17,894 nucleotides of DNA from DASWUD01 sp036401755 (GCA_036401755.1 DASWUD010000223.1:1-17894); one strand, 5' to 3'; positions 6,689-14,298 are shown, numbered from the stretch's first letter. Translations and numbers: made by a program. The notes: generated from the sequence alone by a model not told the origin.

Positions 6689-7090
6689 ATGACCCGTTTG
6701 CATCATGTCAGTCTGATCGTCTCCGACGCTCGACGCGCTTGCGGCTTTTATGAGGGGATCCTTGGGCTGCCGCCCATCACCCGTCCCGAGCTCGGTTTTC
6801 CGGGGCTCTGGTACTCCCTTGGCGAGGGGCTGCAACTCCACCTGCTTGAACTCCCCAACCCGGATCCCGTTAGCGATCGGCCTGCTCATGGTGGACGTGA
6901 TCGTCATGTCGCGCTGCTGGTCGACGATCTGGGGGAGATGGTACGGCGCCTGGAACGGGCAGGCATCGGCTACACCCATAGCCGCTCTGGGCGGGCCGCA
7001 ATCTTTTGCCGTGATGCGGATGGTAACGGCTGGGAATTGATCTCGGCGCCGGCAAATAAAGACTTGGAGCCGTTCAGCCCTGCCATGTGA
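6689..7090 (+). CDS. VOC superfamily (glyoxalase/bleomycin-resistance fold) protein
   Basis: A 133-residue single-domain cytoplasmic protein with the paired beta-alpha-beta-beta-beta modules of the vicinal oxygen chelate fold. It starts LHHVSLIVSD, continues FYEGILGLP, has HLLELPNPDP in the first module, RHVALLVDDL opening the second, and ends FCRDADGNGWELI. Candidate metal ligands are His6, Glu54 (or His51), His73 and Glu116, all at the expected positions, so it is probably an active metalloenzyme. The substrate cannot be read from sequence; glyoxalase I, dioxygenase and resistance proteins share this fold. A strong AGGAGG site lies just upstream of the ATG. It is divergent from the dap operon and its stop overlaps the converging ybgE by 17 bases. 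Confidence 0.85.
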   Translation: MTRLHHVSLIVSDARRACGFYEGILGLPPITRPELGFPGLWYSLGEGLQLHLLELPNPDPVSDRPAHGGRDRHVALLVDDLGEMVRRLERAGIGYTHSRSGRAAIFCRDADGNGWELISAPANKDLEPFSPAM

Positions 7091-7388
7091 GGAGGAGAGT
7101 TCCGGGCACCATCAGCAACCAGCCGAGTACTGGATGCAGAAGAAGCCGCCAGTGGGGCAGATGCGGGACGAAGCCAACCCCATGAATAAAGCCGATGGCG
7201 CAGCCCCACATCAGCAGACTGAGCATGGTGTGATCGATCTCATCGACGGCCGCGGCGATCGTGAGCGGAAAGATCAGAAGCACTATCGACAGCGCGCTCG
7301 CCAGAATCAGCGATATCACTCTTGCCCCAGCCGACCGTGGGTAAGGGATGCGCAGCTGAGCTCGCATTGCCATCGCGATGCACCTCAC
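7074..7388 (-). CDS. ybgE: Cyd operon protein YbgE
   Basis: A 104-residue small inner-membrane protein, last gene of the cytochrome bd operon. The stretch LLMWGCAIGFIHGVGFVPH is close to Escherichia YbgE (LLMWAVCAGVIHGVGF). Three hydrophobic segments lie at about residues 22-46, 54-73 and 83-101. Its function is not settled; it is kept with cydAB across gammaproteobacteria. The GTG at 7388 overlaps the cydX stop (GTGA) and has AAGGA six bases upstream. An ATG at 7373 behind a GAGG is a real alternative, giving 99 residues. The 3' end overlaps the converging VOC gene by 17 bases. Confidence 0.88.
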   Translation of the reverse strand: MRCIAMAMRAQLRIPYPRSAGARVISLILASALSIVLLIFPLTIAAAVDEIDHTMLSLLMWGCAIGFIHGVGFVPHLPHWRLLLHPVLGWLLMVPGTLLLTWQG

Positions 7389-7498
7389 TCTGTTTCCTTA
7401 TCAGCTTTTCCCCACTGCTCCGCCTCCAGCCACAGCACGTTGATGATGCCCAAGCTGCATGCCAGCAACACTCCCAGGATCCAGGCGAAATACCACAT
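7385..7498 (-). CDS. cydX: Cytochrome bd-I small subunit CydX
   Basis: A 37-residue single-pass membrane protein easily missed because of its size. It begins MWYFAWILGVLLACS and continues into a short charged tail, nearly identical at the N-terminus to Escherichia CydX (MWYFAWILGTLLACS). CydX binds CydA and is needed for a stable, active oxidase and correct haem arrangement. GGAG lies eight bases upstream of the ATG. It starts 27 bases after the cydB stop and its stop overlaps the ybgE start by four bases, so the two are probably translationally coupled. The conserved glutamate after the membrane helix (Glu25) is present. Confidence 0.96.
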   Translation of the reverse strand: MWYFAWILGVLLACSLGIINVLWLEAEQWGKADKETE

Positions 7499-7525
7499 CG
7501 TTCTCTCTCCGGTCGCACTCAACAC

Positions 7526-8668
7526 TCAATAGGATTCATGATCGGTGGCCCGTATCCGTTCCACCGTCACCGGTCCCCACATGGATTTGTAGGTCCAGCT
7601 GGTGTAAGCGAGGATAATGGGGACAAAGATCACCGCCGCCCAGAACATGATCGTCAGGGTCAGCTGGCTGGATGACGCATCCCACAGGGTCAAAGAACTG
7701 ACGGGGACCGTGCTGGAGGGCATGATGAAGGGGAACATGGAAAAACCTGCGGTGAGAATCACGCCACTCATCGACAGCGCGCTGGTGAAGAAGGCCAGAG
7801 CTGGCCGGTTTACCCGCACCAGCAGCATGGTGGCGCCAGCACCGAGAAAACCGCTGAGCGGGGCGAGCATCATCCAGGGGTAGGCGGTATAGTTGCCCAG
7901 CCAGGCACCTCGCGCCACTTGCACGCTCTTGGCCAAGGGGTTGGGCAGCGCATCGAGCGCCGGTTGCGACACAACCCGATAACCATCGATCTCCAGCGCC
8001 AGCCAGAGACCCGCCAACGCAAAACTGATTATCAATATCCCTCCGGCGATCACGGCGACGCGGCGGGCGCGCTCCCGGACCGGGGGGCCGGCGCGCAACT
8101 GCAACCACACTGCACCGTGCATGATTAGCATCGAAAGACTGACGAGGCCAGCAAGAAGTGCAAAGGGGCGTAACAGTCCAAAGAAGCTGCCGGTGTAGAT
8201 CGGGCGCAGGAGTTCATCATGCTGAAAGGGCACACCGAGTAACAGATTGCCGAAGGCGACACCAAACAGCAGCGCGGGGACGGCCCCGCCGATGAATAGT
8301 CCCCAATCCCATCCGCGGCGCCAACGTGGGTCGGCGATCTTGCTGCGGTAATCGAACCCCACCGGACGAAAGAAGAGGGCGAACAGCACCAGGAGCATGG
8401 CGGTATAGAAGCCCGAGAAGGCGGCGGCATATACCGCCGGCCAGGCGGCAAAAATGGCACCACCGGCGGTGATGAACCACACCTGGTTGCCATCCCAGTG
8501 CGGTCCGACGGTGTTGATGATCACCCGCCGCTCCTCATCCGTTTTGCCGAGAAAAGGGAGCAGTGCACAGGCGCCCATGTCGAAGCCGTCGCTGATGACA
8601 AAACCGATCAGCAGCACACCAATCAATAGCCACCACACAAGCTTCAATGTTTCATAGTCGAGAATCAT
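7526..8668 (-). CDS. cydB: Cytochrome bd ubiquinol oxidase subunit II
   Basis: A 380-residue polytopic membrane protein, the partner of CydA in the quinol oxidase that reduces oxygen to water with high affinity. Diagnostic stretches match Escherichia CydB: WWLLIGVLLIGFVISDGFDMG, GPHWDGNQVWFITAGGA, FFRPVGFDYRSKI, WDWGLFIGG, GVAFGNLLLGVPF, and near the C-terminus MFPFIMPSSTVP and DASSSQLTLTIM. About eight to nine transmembrane helices are apparent. The second of two adjacent ATGs (8668) is chosen because AAGGAG lies six bases upstream; the first (8671) leaves only three. It follows cydA by 48 bases. Confidence 0.97.
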   Translation of the reverse strand: MILDYETLKLVWWLLIGVLLIGFVISDGFDMGACALLPFLGKTDEERRVIINTVGPHWDGNQVWFITAGGAIFAAWPAVYAAAFSGFYTAMLLVLFALFFRPVGFDYRSKIADPRWRRGWDWGLFIGGAVPALLFGVAFGNLLLGVPFQHDELLRPIYTGSFFGLLRPFALLAGLVSLSMLIMHGAVWLQLRAGPPVRERARRVAVIAGGILIISFALAGLWLALEIDGYRVVSQPALDALPNPLAKSVQVARGAWLGNYTAYPWMMLAPLSGFLGAGATMLLVRVNRPALAFFTSALSMSGVILTAGFSMFPFIMPSSTVPVSSLTLWDASSSQLTLTIMFWAAVIFVPIILAYTSWTYKSMWGPVTVERIRATDHESY

Positions 8669-8716
8669 CATCTACTCCTTGGAGCGAGCGCCACCAGCGG
8701 GCTGATATCCAGCTAA

Positions 8717-10273
8717 TCAGTTCTCACTCTGCTCATGGTGGTAACGGCCTGTGTGAAGACTGCTGGGGCCGATGCGGGCAAACCTGAACATCAGATAGAG
8801 CTCGACTATCAACAACAGGGTGTAAAAAATGATAAAGCCTGCAAGGCTGAAATAGAGGTTGCCACTGCCGAGTGACGAGGTGCTCAGATAGGTGGGCAGC
8901 ACTTCGCCGATGGACCAGGGTTGGCGCCCATATTCTGCGACAAACCAGCCCGACTCGGCGGCGATCCATGGTAGTGGTATGGCAAAAAGAGCGAGCTTGA
9001 GCAGCCAGGGTTTGCTCTCTACCGTGCGTTTGGCGCAGTAATAGAACGATGCGGCAAAGATGAACAGCATCAGCAAGCCGCAGGCCACCATGAGGCGGAA
9101 ACTCCAAAAGAGTGGCGCTACCCGCGGGATCGTATCGGCGGCGGCCCTGCGGATCTGTTCGTCCGTGGCATCGACCACGTTGGCCGTGTAGCGTTTCAGC
9201 AGCAGTCCATAACCGAGATCCTTCCTTACCTGGCTGAAGGCGGCTATGGTGGCTTCATTTTTCTGACCGCTGCGCAGTTTTTGCAGCAATCCATAGGCAA
9301 GCATGCCGCTGCGGATGCGCACCTCATGCTCGGCGACAAGCTCCTTGATCCCCTTCACCTCTTCGCTGACCGAGCGGGTGGCAATGAGTCCTAATACCCA
9401 GGGGATTTTGAGCGCACTATGCGTGGTCTGTGCCGCCTGGTCGGGAATACCAAACAGGGTAAAGGGGGCCGGGGCCGGATGGGTATCCCACTCGGCCTCG
9501 ATGGCGGCCAACTTGGTCTTCTGCACGTCGCCGAGTTTGTAGCCAGATTCATCGCCCAGCACGATCACCGAAAGGATGGAAGCGAGGCCGAAACCGGCGG
9601 CGATGGCAAAGGATCGGCGGGCGAAGGGGAGGTCGCGTCTTTTGAGCATGTACCAGGCCGAGATGCCGAGTACGAATAGCGAGCCGGTGACATAACCGGC
9701 AGCGACGGTATGGACGAATTTCACCTGAGCCACCGGGTTGAGCAGCAGCGCGGCGAAGTCGTTCATCTCCATGCGCATGGTTTCAAAATTGAACTCGGCG
9801 CCGACCGGATTTTGCATCCAGCCGTTGGCGATCAAGATCCAGAGTGCCGAGAGGTTGGAGCCAAGTGCAGTGAGAATAGTAACCAGCAGATGCTGGCGTT
9901 TGCTGAGCCGATCCCAACCGAAGAAGAATAGCCCGATAAAGGTTGATTCGAGAAAGAATGCCATTAACCCCTCGATGGCGAGCGGGGCGCCGAACACGTC
10001 GCCGACGTAGTGAGAGTAGTAGGCCCAGTTGGTGCCGAACTGGAACTCCAGGGTTATGCCGGTGGTGACCCCGAGAGCGAAGTTGATGCCGAATAGTTTG
10101 CCCCAGAAGCGGGTCATGTCCTGGTAGATCACCTTGCCGGTCATGACATAGACCGACTCCATGATCACCAGCAGAAAGGAGAGCCCCAGCGTAAGAGGAA
10201 CGAACAGAAAGTGATACATCGCGGTAAGGGCAAACTGTAAGCGCGATAACTCAACAACGGTCTCAGAAACCAT
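8717..10273 (-). CDS. cydA: Cytochrome bd ubiquinol oxidase subunit I, long Q-loop type
   Basis: The haem-carrying subunit, 518 residues, oxidising quinol at the periplasmic side and reducing oxygen. Ligands and key residues are all present with a constant +2 offset from Escherichia: His21, His188 and Met395 for haems d/b595 and b558, Glu101 and Glu109 in the proton channel, Glu447 with the GRQPW motif at 449-453. The quinol loop contains Lys254 and Glu259 (GDVQKTKLAAIEAEW), and the near-equal length to the Escherichia subunit shows the long (L) Q-loop class. The ATG at 10273 is chosen over upstream in-frame starts because GGAG is six bases upstream and the N-terminus MVSETVVELSRLQFALTAMY fits the family. 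It overlaps the end of cydP by 11 bases. Confidence 0.97.
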   Translation of the reverse strand: MVSETVVELSRLQFALTAMYHFLFVPLTLGLSFLLVIMESVYVMTGKVIYQDMTRFWGKLFGINFALGVTTGITLEFQFGTNWAYYSHYVGDVFGAPLAIEGLMAFFLESTFIGLFFFGWDRLSKRQHLLVTILTALGSNLSALWILIANGWMQNPVGAEFNFETMRMEMNDFAALLLNPVAQVKFVHTVAAGYVTGSLFVLGISAWYMLKRRDLPFARRSFAIAAGFGLASILSVIVLGDESGYKLGDVQKTKLAAIEAEWDTHPAPAPFTLFGIPDQAAQTTHSALKIPWVLGLIATRSVSEEVKGIKELVAEHEVRIRSGMLAYGLLQKLRSGQKNEATIAAFSQVRKDLGYGLLLKRYTANVVDATDEQIRRAAADTIPRVAPLFWSFRLMVACGLLMLFIFAASFYYCAKRTVESKPWLLKLALFAIPLPWIAAESGWFVAEYGRQPWSIGEVLPTYLSTSSLGSGNLYFSLAGFIIFYTLLLIVELYLMFRFARIGPSSLHTGRYHHEQSEN

Positions 10274-10475
10274 TTCGTTCTCCGGGCGATTGGTTTGCCA
10301 GGGGTTGTGCAGGGGGACCGGTGGGGTGTTCGCCGAGCAAAACCTCTCCCACCTCCTGGTGGGCCACCACCGCTCCATCGGGTGGTCTGAAGAACACAAA
10401 CCAGAGCAACCAGAGGGCGGCCAGTTTGATGATCGTTATCAATGTGATTTCACGAAGGAGCGACTGCTGCCACAC
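10263..10475 (-). CDS. cydP: Putative cytochrome oxidase small subunit CydP
   Basis: A 70-residue protein, first gene of the cyd operon. One transmembrane helix at about residues 14-30 (ITIIKLAALWLLWFVFF) follows a basic start (LLREIT), and a polar Pro/Gly-rich tail follows. Short proteins of this pattern, with R-x-I/L-T-L and KLAxL-W-FF, are annotated as CydP upstream of cydA in gammaproteobacteria; this assignment rests on pattern and position. The GTG at 10475 is the only plausible start in frame and lacks a clear ribosome binding site, so the exact start is unsure. The stop overlaps the cydA start by 11 bases, suggesting coupling. The role is not established. Confidence 0.7.
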   Translation of the reverse strand: MWQQSLLREITLITIIKLAALWLLWFVFFRPPDGAVVAHQEVGEVLLGEHPTGPPAQPLANQSPGERNGF

Positions 10476-10560
10476 GACAGGATACCCGAATGGGGGGTGG
10501 AGATAAGGGATAGGCCATTTTCCTGGGGATATCCACCACCGAGTCTGGTCAGCAGAATCA

Positions 10561-10574
10561 ATTAGATGTCTAAT
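10561..10574. promoter_or_regulatory. Perfect 14-base palindrome in the cydP-GST divergent region
   Basis: ATTAGATGTCTAAT has arms ATTAGA (10561-10566) and TCTAAT (10569-10574) around a two-base centre. It lies 31 bases upstream of the GST start and 86 bases upstream of cydP, in an AT-richer patch. It is sized like a dimeric repressor or activator operator. It is not an FNR site, and I cannot name the regulator. Confidence 0.35.
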
Positions 10575-10604
10575 ACCCGCACCACGGATTTCCAGGATAA
10601 TAAA

Positions 10605-11258
10605 ATGTCAGCTCTCACCCTCGTTATTGGCAACAAGAACTACTCCTCCTGGTCCATGCGCCCCTGGCTGGTGTTGCGCCAGGCCGGCATCCCCTTTGAA
10701 GAGCTACGCATCCCGCTCTATACCCCCGATACCTCCGCAGCGCTGGCGCGTTGGTCGCCGTCGGGCAAGGTACCGGTGCTGCATGATGGCGAATTGGTGG
10801 TGTGGGATTCACTGGCGATCTGCGAATACCTGGCCGAGCGCTATCCCGACAAGGGGCTTTGGCCGGCTGACGCGGCGGCGCGGGCGGTGGCCCGCTCCGT
10901 GAGTGCGGAGATGCACGCGGGATTTGCCGAACTGCGCAGCGCCCTGCCGATGAACAGCCGCCGACACATCACGGGACGGGCCATCAACGAGGGGGGACGC
11001 AGCGACATCGCCCGCGTGACGGCGATCTGGAACAGTTGCCGTAGTCGGTTTGGCGCAGGCGGTCCGTTTCTCTTTGGCGGTTTTACCATCGCCGACGCCA
11101 TGTTTGCGCCGGTGGTGCTGCGCTTTGCGACCTATGGCGTGGTGCTGGAGGGGGCGGCGCGCGCCTACGCCGATGCCATTACGTCACTGCCTGCGATCCA
11201 GGAGTGGCTGGCGGCGAGCCGGGAGGAGGCGGAGACCATCGAGGCCTTTGAACTCTAG
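10605..11258 (+). CDS. Glutathione S-transferase family protein
   Basis: A 217-residue soluble protein with an N-terminal thioredoxin-like domain (about 1-80) and an all-helical C-terminal domain (about 90-210). The opening LVIGNKNYSSWSMRPWLVL places Ser14/Ser15 where zeta/theta-like GSTs keep a catalytic serine. SGKVPVLHD supplies the cis-proline (Pro57) and VWDSLAICEYLAE the Asp68-Ser69 glutathione-contact pair. GGFTIADAMFAPVV is the conserved N-capping region of the C-domain. The NKNYSSWSxRPW variety is common in proteobacteria, and its physiological substrate is unknown. The ATG at 10605 is chosen because AGGA lies seven bases upstream and the protein then begins at the first strand; an ATG at 10566 falls inside a palindrome. 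Divergent from the cyd operon. Confidence 0.9.
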   Translation: MSALTLVIGNKNYSSWSMRPWLVLRQAGIPFEELRIPLYTPDTSAALARWSPSGKVPVLHDGELVVWDSLAICEYLAERYPDKGLWPADAAARAVARSVSAEMHAGFAELRSALPMNSRRHITGRAINEGGRSDIARVTAIWNSCRSRFGAGGPFLFGGFTIADAMFAPVVLRFATYGVVLEGAARAYADAITSLPAIQEWLAASREEAETIEAFEL

Positions 11259-11313
11259 GGCTCTCTGCCGGTAGAAAAAGGCTGGGCGTGCGCTCCGTGT
11301 TGTGATTCTGGCG

Positions 11314-11319
11314 TATAAT
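11314..11319 (+). promoter_or_regulatory. Consensus -10 box upstream of the 103-residue gene
   Basis: A perfect TATAAT in the 138-base gap between the GST stop and the next gene, 77 bases before its ATG. The region at the -35 distance (around 11291-11297, CGCTCCG) is poor, so the promoter may be weak or activator dependent. Nothing else is recognised in the gap apart from the ribosome binding site GGAG at 11386-11389. Confidence 0.4.
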
Positions 11320-11396
11320 CCGCCGAAAACTAGGGATGACGTAACCACCACACAGCAAGAGGGGCATGCCCGCCTTTCCCGGGTTGGAGAAGAATA

Positions 11397-11708
11397 ATGA
11401 GCGACAAACGTTACCATGTCATTTTTACCGGCGAGCTCATGCCAGGGATGGACAGGAAGACGGTATTGAGCAATCTGGTTCTGGGCGTCGGCATCAGTGA
11501 GGTGAAGGCCAACGACCTGCTTGGCAGAGTCGATGTGATGCTCAAGCGTTATGGTAGCAGTGCCGATGCCAAGCGGCTGGTCGACAAGTTCCAGCAGGCC
11601 GGGGCGGTATGCCACATTGTGGATCGCGGCGAGAATTATGCGGGGAATGCCGACAGTCAGAGCGCCCTGGTCAGCATCTTCAAGCGTTTTGTTCGCACGC
11701 CGGGTTAG
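11397..11708 (+). CDS. Unknown small soluble protein (103 residues)
   Basis: No named family is certain. The N-terminal 76 residues (YHVIFTGELMPGMDRKTVLSN, then LLGRVDVMLKRYGSSADAKRL and KFQQAGAVCHIVDR) have the alternating strand-helix pattern of a short proteobacterial domain often fused ahead of membrane segments: a 'V-x-G-E-L-x-P-G' strand, a helix containing L, a 'V-x-L-K-R' strand, a helix ending Q-x-A-G-A and a final strand. Here the domain stands alone, followed by a 25-residue tail without a membrane helix. No signal peptide is visible. GGAG is seven bases upstream of the ATG and a TATAAT lies further upstream, so it probably has its own transcript. Its stop is 11 bases from the converging transglycosylase stop. 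Confidence 0.75.
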   Translation: MSDKRYHVIFTGELMPGMDRKTVLSNLVLGVGISEVKANDLLGRVDVMLKRYGSSADAKRLVDKFQQAGAVCHIVDRGENYAGNADSQSALVSIFKRFVRTPG

Positions 11709-11719
11709 CCCCCGGCAGG

Positions 11720-12352
11720 TTAAGAGCGGTAGCGGCTGTAGAGCTGGCTCACGCGCCGCACATAGTTCTGCGTCTCTTCATAAGGCGGCACACCCCGGTA
11801 ACGCTCTACCGCCTCTTCTCCCGCGTTATAGGCCGCCGCGGCCATCTTGAAATCGTTGCGGTATTTTACCAGCAGCCGCTTGAGCAAGCGGGTTCCGGCC
11901 TCGACGTTCTCCCCCACATTGTAGGGATCCTTTACCCCGAACTGTTTCTGCGTCTGTGGCATCAGCTGCATCAGCCCCTGCGCCCCCGCCCGCGAGAGCG
12001 CCTGATGGTTGAAGTTGGATTCGGCGTGGATCAGGGCGCGCAGCAGGGCGGGATCGACACCGTGGCGGGAGGCCGTGTCGGTGATGAGCTGGCGATAGGC
12101 CGCGTGGTTAAGGGGTACGTGGCTCCAGTCGGCATGGGACTGTTCGCAGCCGATGTAGGAGAGCAGACAGCTCGGTTCCAGTTTTTTGAAGCTGCCACTT
12201 TGGGGTTTGAAGGCGCTGTAGGTAACAGTACCGTCGGCCGCCACATATTTGAAGATCTCATCGGCGCGTGCACTCACGGCACAGGTAGAGAGCACCGCCG
12301 CCATTACGGCAGCCAGTCGGTGGAACGCGGGGACTCTTGTCAGCGGCATCAT
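11720..12352 (-). CDS. Secreted lytic transglycosylase with DUF4124 domain
   Basis: A 210-residue periplasmic enzyme that cleaves peptidoglycan between MurNAc and GlcNAc with 1,6-anhydro bond formation. Residues 1-30 form a signal peptide (hydrophobic core LAAVMAAVLS, cleavage predicted after SARA). Residues 31-50 (DEIFKYVAADGTVTYS) are the short DUF4124 module common in proteobacterial envelope proteins. The SLT domain occupies about 85-205: catalytic Glu111 in IHAESNFNHQALS, then GAQGLMQLMP, NVGENVEAGTRLLKRLL and AAAYNAGEEAV. No lipobox, so it should be soluble. Two adjacent ATGs (12352, 12349) with a weak ribosome binding site make the start slightly uncertain. It is a single-gene transcript with its own promoter candidate and converges on the 103-residue gene. 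Confidence 0.92.
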   Translation of the reverse strand: MMPLTRVPAFHRLAAVMAAVLSTCAVSARADEIFKYVAADGTVTYSAFKPQSGSFKKLEPSCLLSYIGCEQSHADWSHVPLNHAAYRQLITDTASRHGVDPALLRALIHAESNFNHQALSRAGAQGLMQLMPQTQKQFGVKDPYNVGENVEAGTRLLKRLLVKYRNDFKMAAAAYNAGEEAVERYRGVPPYEETQNYVRRVSQLYSRYRS

Positions 12353-12380
12353 GCAGATTGTTATTTTGTCCTGTGCCGCG

Positions 12381-12411
12381 ATTATAGGGTGAAGCAGCCG
12401 GCAAAATACAA
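12381..12411 (-). promoter_or_regulatory. Candidate sigma-70 promoter of the transglycosylase gene
   Basis: On the minus strand a perfect TATAAT (12386-12381) follows TTGTAT (12411-12406) at a 19-base spacing, slightly long. The start site would fall about 20-25 bases before the ATG. The rest of the 170-base divergent gap towards cmoA holds a TATAAA at 12483-12488 without a convincing -35. Confidence 0.5.
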
Positions 12412-12522
12412 GGTTTTTTAGTAGCTAAGCCGGTGCATGGGCCCGTCGCTTGACGCCGGCCGGGACTTCCGTTTTTCGCTCCTATAAAATGGTCCCAACT
12501 TTACTGTGCCTCACGATACGCC

Positions 12523-13248
12523 ATGACCCGCGACTCCCTCTTCTCCGTACCCCACGAACTGCTGGCCGATTTCGCTTTCGACGAGGCGGTGACCCGGGTA
12601 TTTCCCGACATGATCCGCCGCTCGGTACCGGGTTACGGCAACATCGTCACCATGATTGGCCTGCTGGCGGAGCGCTACGCGCAATCCGGCACTACCCTCT
12701 ATGATCTTGGCTGTTCGCTCGGTGCCTCGACACTTTCCATGCGCCGCTGTCTGGGGCAGCGCGACTGCACCATTATCGCGGTGGACAACTCTCCGGCGAT
12801 GGTGGAGGGGTGCCGGGCCAATGTAGCCGCGGCGGCTGGAGGGGTCCCTGTCGAGGTACGCTGTGAGGATATTCGCAACATCGCGATTAGCAATGCCTCG
12901 GTGGTGGTGCTCAACTTCACCCTGCAATTTATCGCTCCCGAACATCGTCTTGAACTGCTAAGCCGGTTCCGCAGCGGCCTGCGCCCGGGCGGCGTGCTGA
13001 TCCTCTCTGAGAAGATTGTCTTCGACACGACGGAAGAAGATGAGTTTCAGCGCGCCCTGCACCTCGATTTCAAACGTGCCAACGGCTACAGCGAACTGGA
13101 GATCAGCCAGAAACGCACCGCACTGGAGAATGTGCTGATCCCCGAGACGCTGCAGCAACACCGCCAGCGCCTCGGTGAAGCCGGCTTCGCGCGCAGCCAC
13201 CTCTGGTTTCAGTGTTTCAACTTCATCTCGCTCGTCGCCTTCGCATGA
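12523..13248 (+). CDS. cmoA: Carboxy-S-adenosyl-L-methionine synthase
   Basis: Converts SAM and prephenate to carboxy-SAM, the donor for 5-oxyacetyluridine (cmo5U) at the wobble position of several tRNAs. The 241-residue class I methyltransferase fold shows FAFDEAVTRVFPDMIRRSVPGY, the SAM loop LYDLGCSLGAST at residues 59-70, AVDNSPAMV, and LNFTLQFI followed by GGVLILSEK. The C-terminal KRTALENVLIPET carries residues contacting carboxy-SAM. Length and motifs match CmoA throughout. No strong Shine-Dalgarno is visible before the ATG; a TATAAA lies 35 bases upstream. Its TGA overlaps the cmoB ATG as ATGA, as expected of a coupled pair acting in sequence. Confidence 0.97.
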   Translation: MTRDSLFSVPHELLADFAFDEAVTRVFPDMIRRSVPGYGNIVTMIGLLAERYAQSGTTLYDLGCSLGASTLSMRRCLGQRDCTIIAVDNSPAMVEGCRANVAAAAGGVPVEVRCEDIRNIAISNASVVVLNFTLQFIAPEHRLELLSRFRSGLRPGGVLILSEKIVFDTTEEDEFQRALHLDFKRANGYSELEISQKRTALENVLIPETLQQHRQRLGEAGFARSHLWFQCFNFISLVAFA

Positions 13249-14213
13249 ACGATTACGACGATCTCTATGCAGCACTGATGCAGACCCCACTGGCGCCGTG
13301 GATCACGGTCCTGCGCCAGCACATCGAGCGCGAGCTGGCACCCGCCGGTCATGGCGATATGCCGCGCTGGTTGGAGACACTGCGAAGCCTGCCCCGCATC
13401 CCGGCCAGCGAGGTTCTGCTCAACAGCGACAGCATCACCGTCAATCCACCCGTTGATGCGGCATTGCGCGAGCTCCTGGTGGAGGAGCTGTGCGAATTTC
13501 ATCCTTGGCGCAAGGGTCCCTTCACCATCCATGGGGTGCATATCGATACCGAATGGCGCTCTGATCTGAAATGGAACCGCCTGAAGGAGCAGATCCAGCC
13601 GCTGCAGGGGCGTCTGGTGCTGGATGTGGGGGCGGGCAATGGTTACCACTGCTGGCGCATGGTCGGTGCCGGGGCGCGCCTGGTGGTGGGGATCGATCCG
13701 ACCCTGCTCTATGTGATGCAGTTTCTTGTGATCAAACACTTTCTTGGCCAGTTGCCGGCACATCTGCTGCCGCTGACGCTGGAGGAGATGCCGCAGAACA
13801 CCCGTGCCTTCGATACCATCTTCTCCATGGGGGTGCTCTACCACCGCCGCTCCCCCTTTGACCACCTGGCAGAGCTGCGCGGTATGCTGCGCAGTGGCGG
13901 CGAACTGGTGTTGGAGACACTGGTGATCGAGGGCGGGGAACACGCCGTGCTGGTTCCCGAGGGGCGCTACGCCAAGATGAAGAACGTCTGGTTCCTACCC
14001 TCTGCGCCAACGCTCGTGGCGTGGCTGCGCCGGGCCGGATTCCAGCACGCACGGATTATCGGTGTGACCGCCACAACCAGTGAAGAGCAGCGCACTACCG
14101 ACTGGATGCGCTTTGAATCGCTTGCCGATTATCTCGATCCCCACGACCACTCGAAGACCATCGAGGGCTATCCTGCGCCGCGCCGTGCTATCGTGCTGGC
14201 GGAGGCACCATAG
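13245..14213 (+). CDS. cmoB: tRNA U34 carboxymethyltransferase
   Basis: Transfers the carboxymethyl group of carboxy-SAM to 5-hydroxyuridine-34 of tRNA, giving cmo5U, which broadens wobble decoding. The 322-residue product equals CmoB in length. An N-terminal helical region precedes the catalytic fold, with RKGPFTIHGVHIDTEWRSDLKW at about 89-110, the SAM-type loop VLDVGAGNGYHCWRM at 125-139, GIDPT at 149-153 and FDTIFSMGVLYHRRSP. The ATG at 13245 overlaps the cmoA stop by four bases and gives the usual N-terminus; an in-frame ATG at 13212 lies inside cmoA and is not supported. The 85 bases after the stop contain a T-run (14247-14252) but no stable hairpin before it. Confidence 0.97.
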   Translation: MNDYDDLYAALMQTPLAPWITVLRQHIERELAPAGHGDMPRWLETLRSLPRIPASEVLLNSDSITVNPPVDAALRELLVEELCEFHPWRKGPFTIHGVHIDTEWRSDLKWNRLKEQIQPLQGRLVLDVGAGNGYHCWRMVGAGARLVVGIDPTLLYVMQFLVIKHFLGQLPAHLLPLTLEEMPQNTRAFDTIFSMGVLYHRRSPFDHLAELRGMLRSGGELVLETLVIEGGEHAVLVPEGRYAKMKNVWFLPSAPTLVAWLRRAGFQHARIIGVTATTSEEQRTTDWMRFESLADYLDPHDHSKTIEGYPAPRRAIVLAEAP

Positions 14214-14298
14214 TCATATATGTAGTGGAGAATGGAATCATAAAACTTTTTTACTTCCCCACCTTGCCAGTGCAACGAACGATGCCACGGGGCTAGCC

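Noticed and set aside
10426..10442. FNR-like TTGAT...ATCAA upstream of cydA
   Set aside because: The half sites are separated by seven bases instead of four and lie inside the cydP coding region, where they encode the membrane helix.
12450..12488. TTGACG and TATAAA as a promoter of cmoA
   Set aside because: The two hexamers are separated by 27 bases, far outside the range for sigma-70.
14247..14252. T-run after cmoB considered as an intrinsic terminator
   Set aside because: No GC-rich hairpin precedes it; only the short CATATATG palindrome and AT-rich sequence are there.
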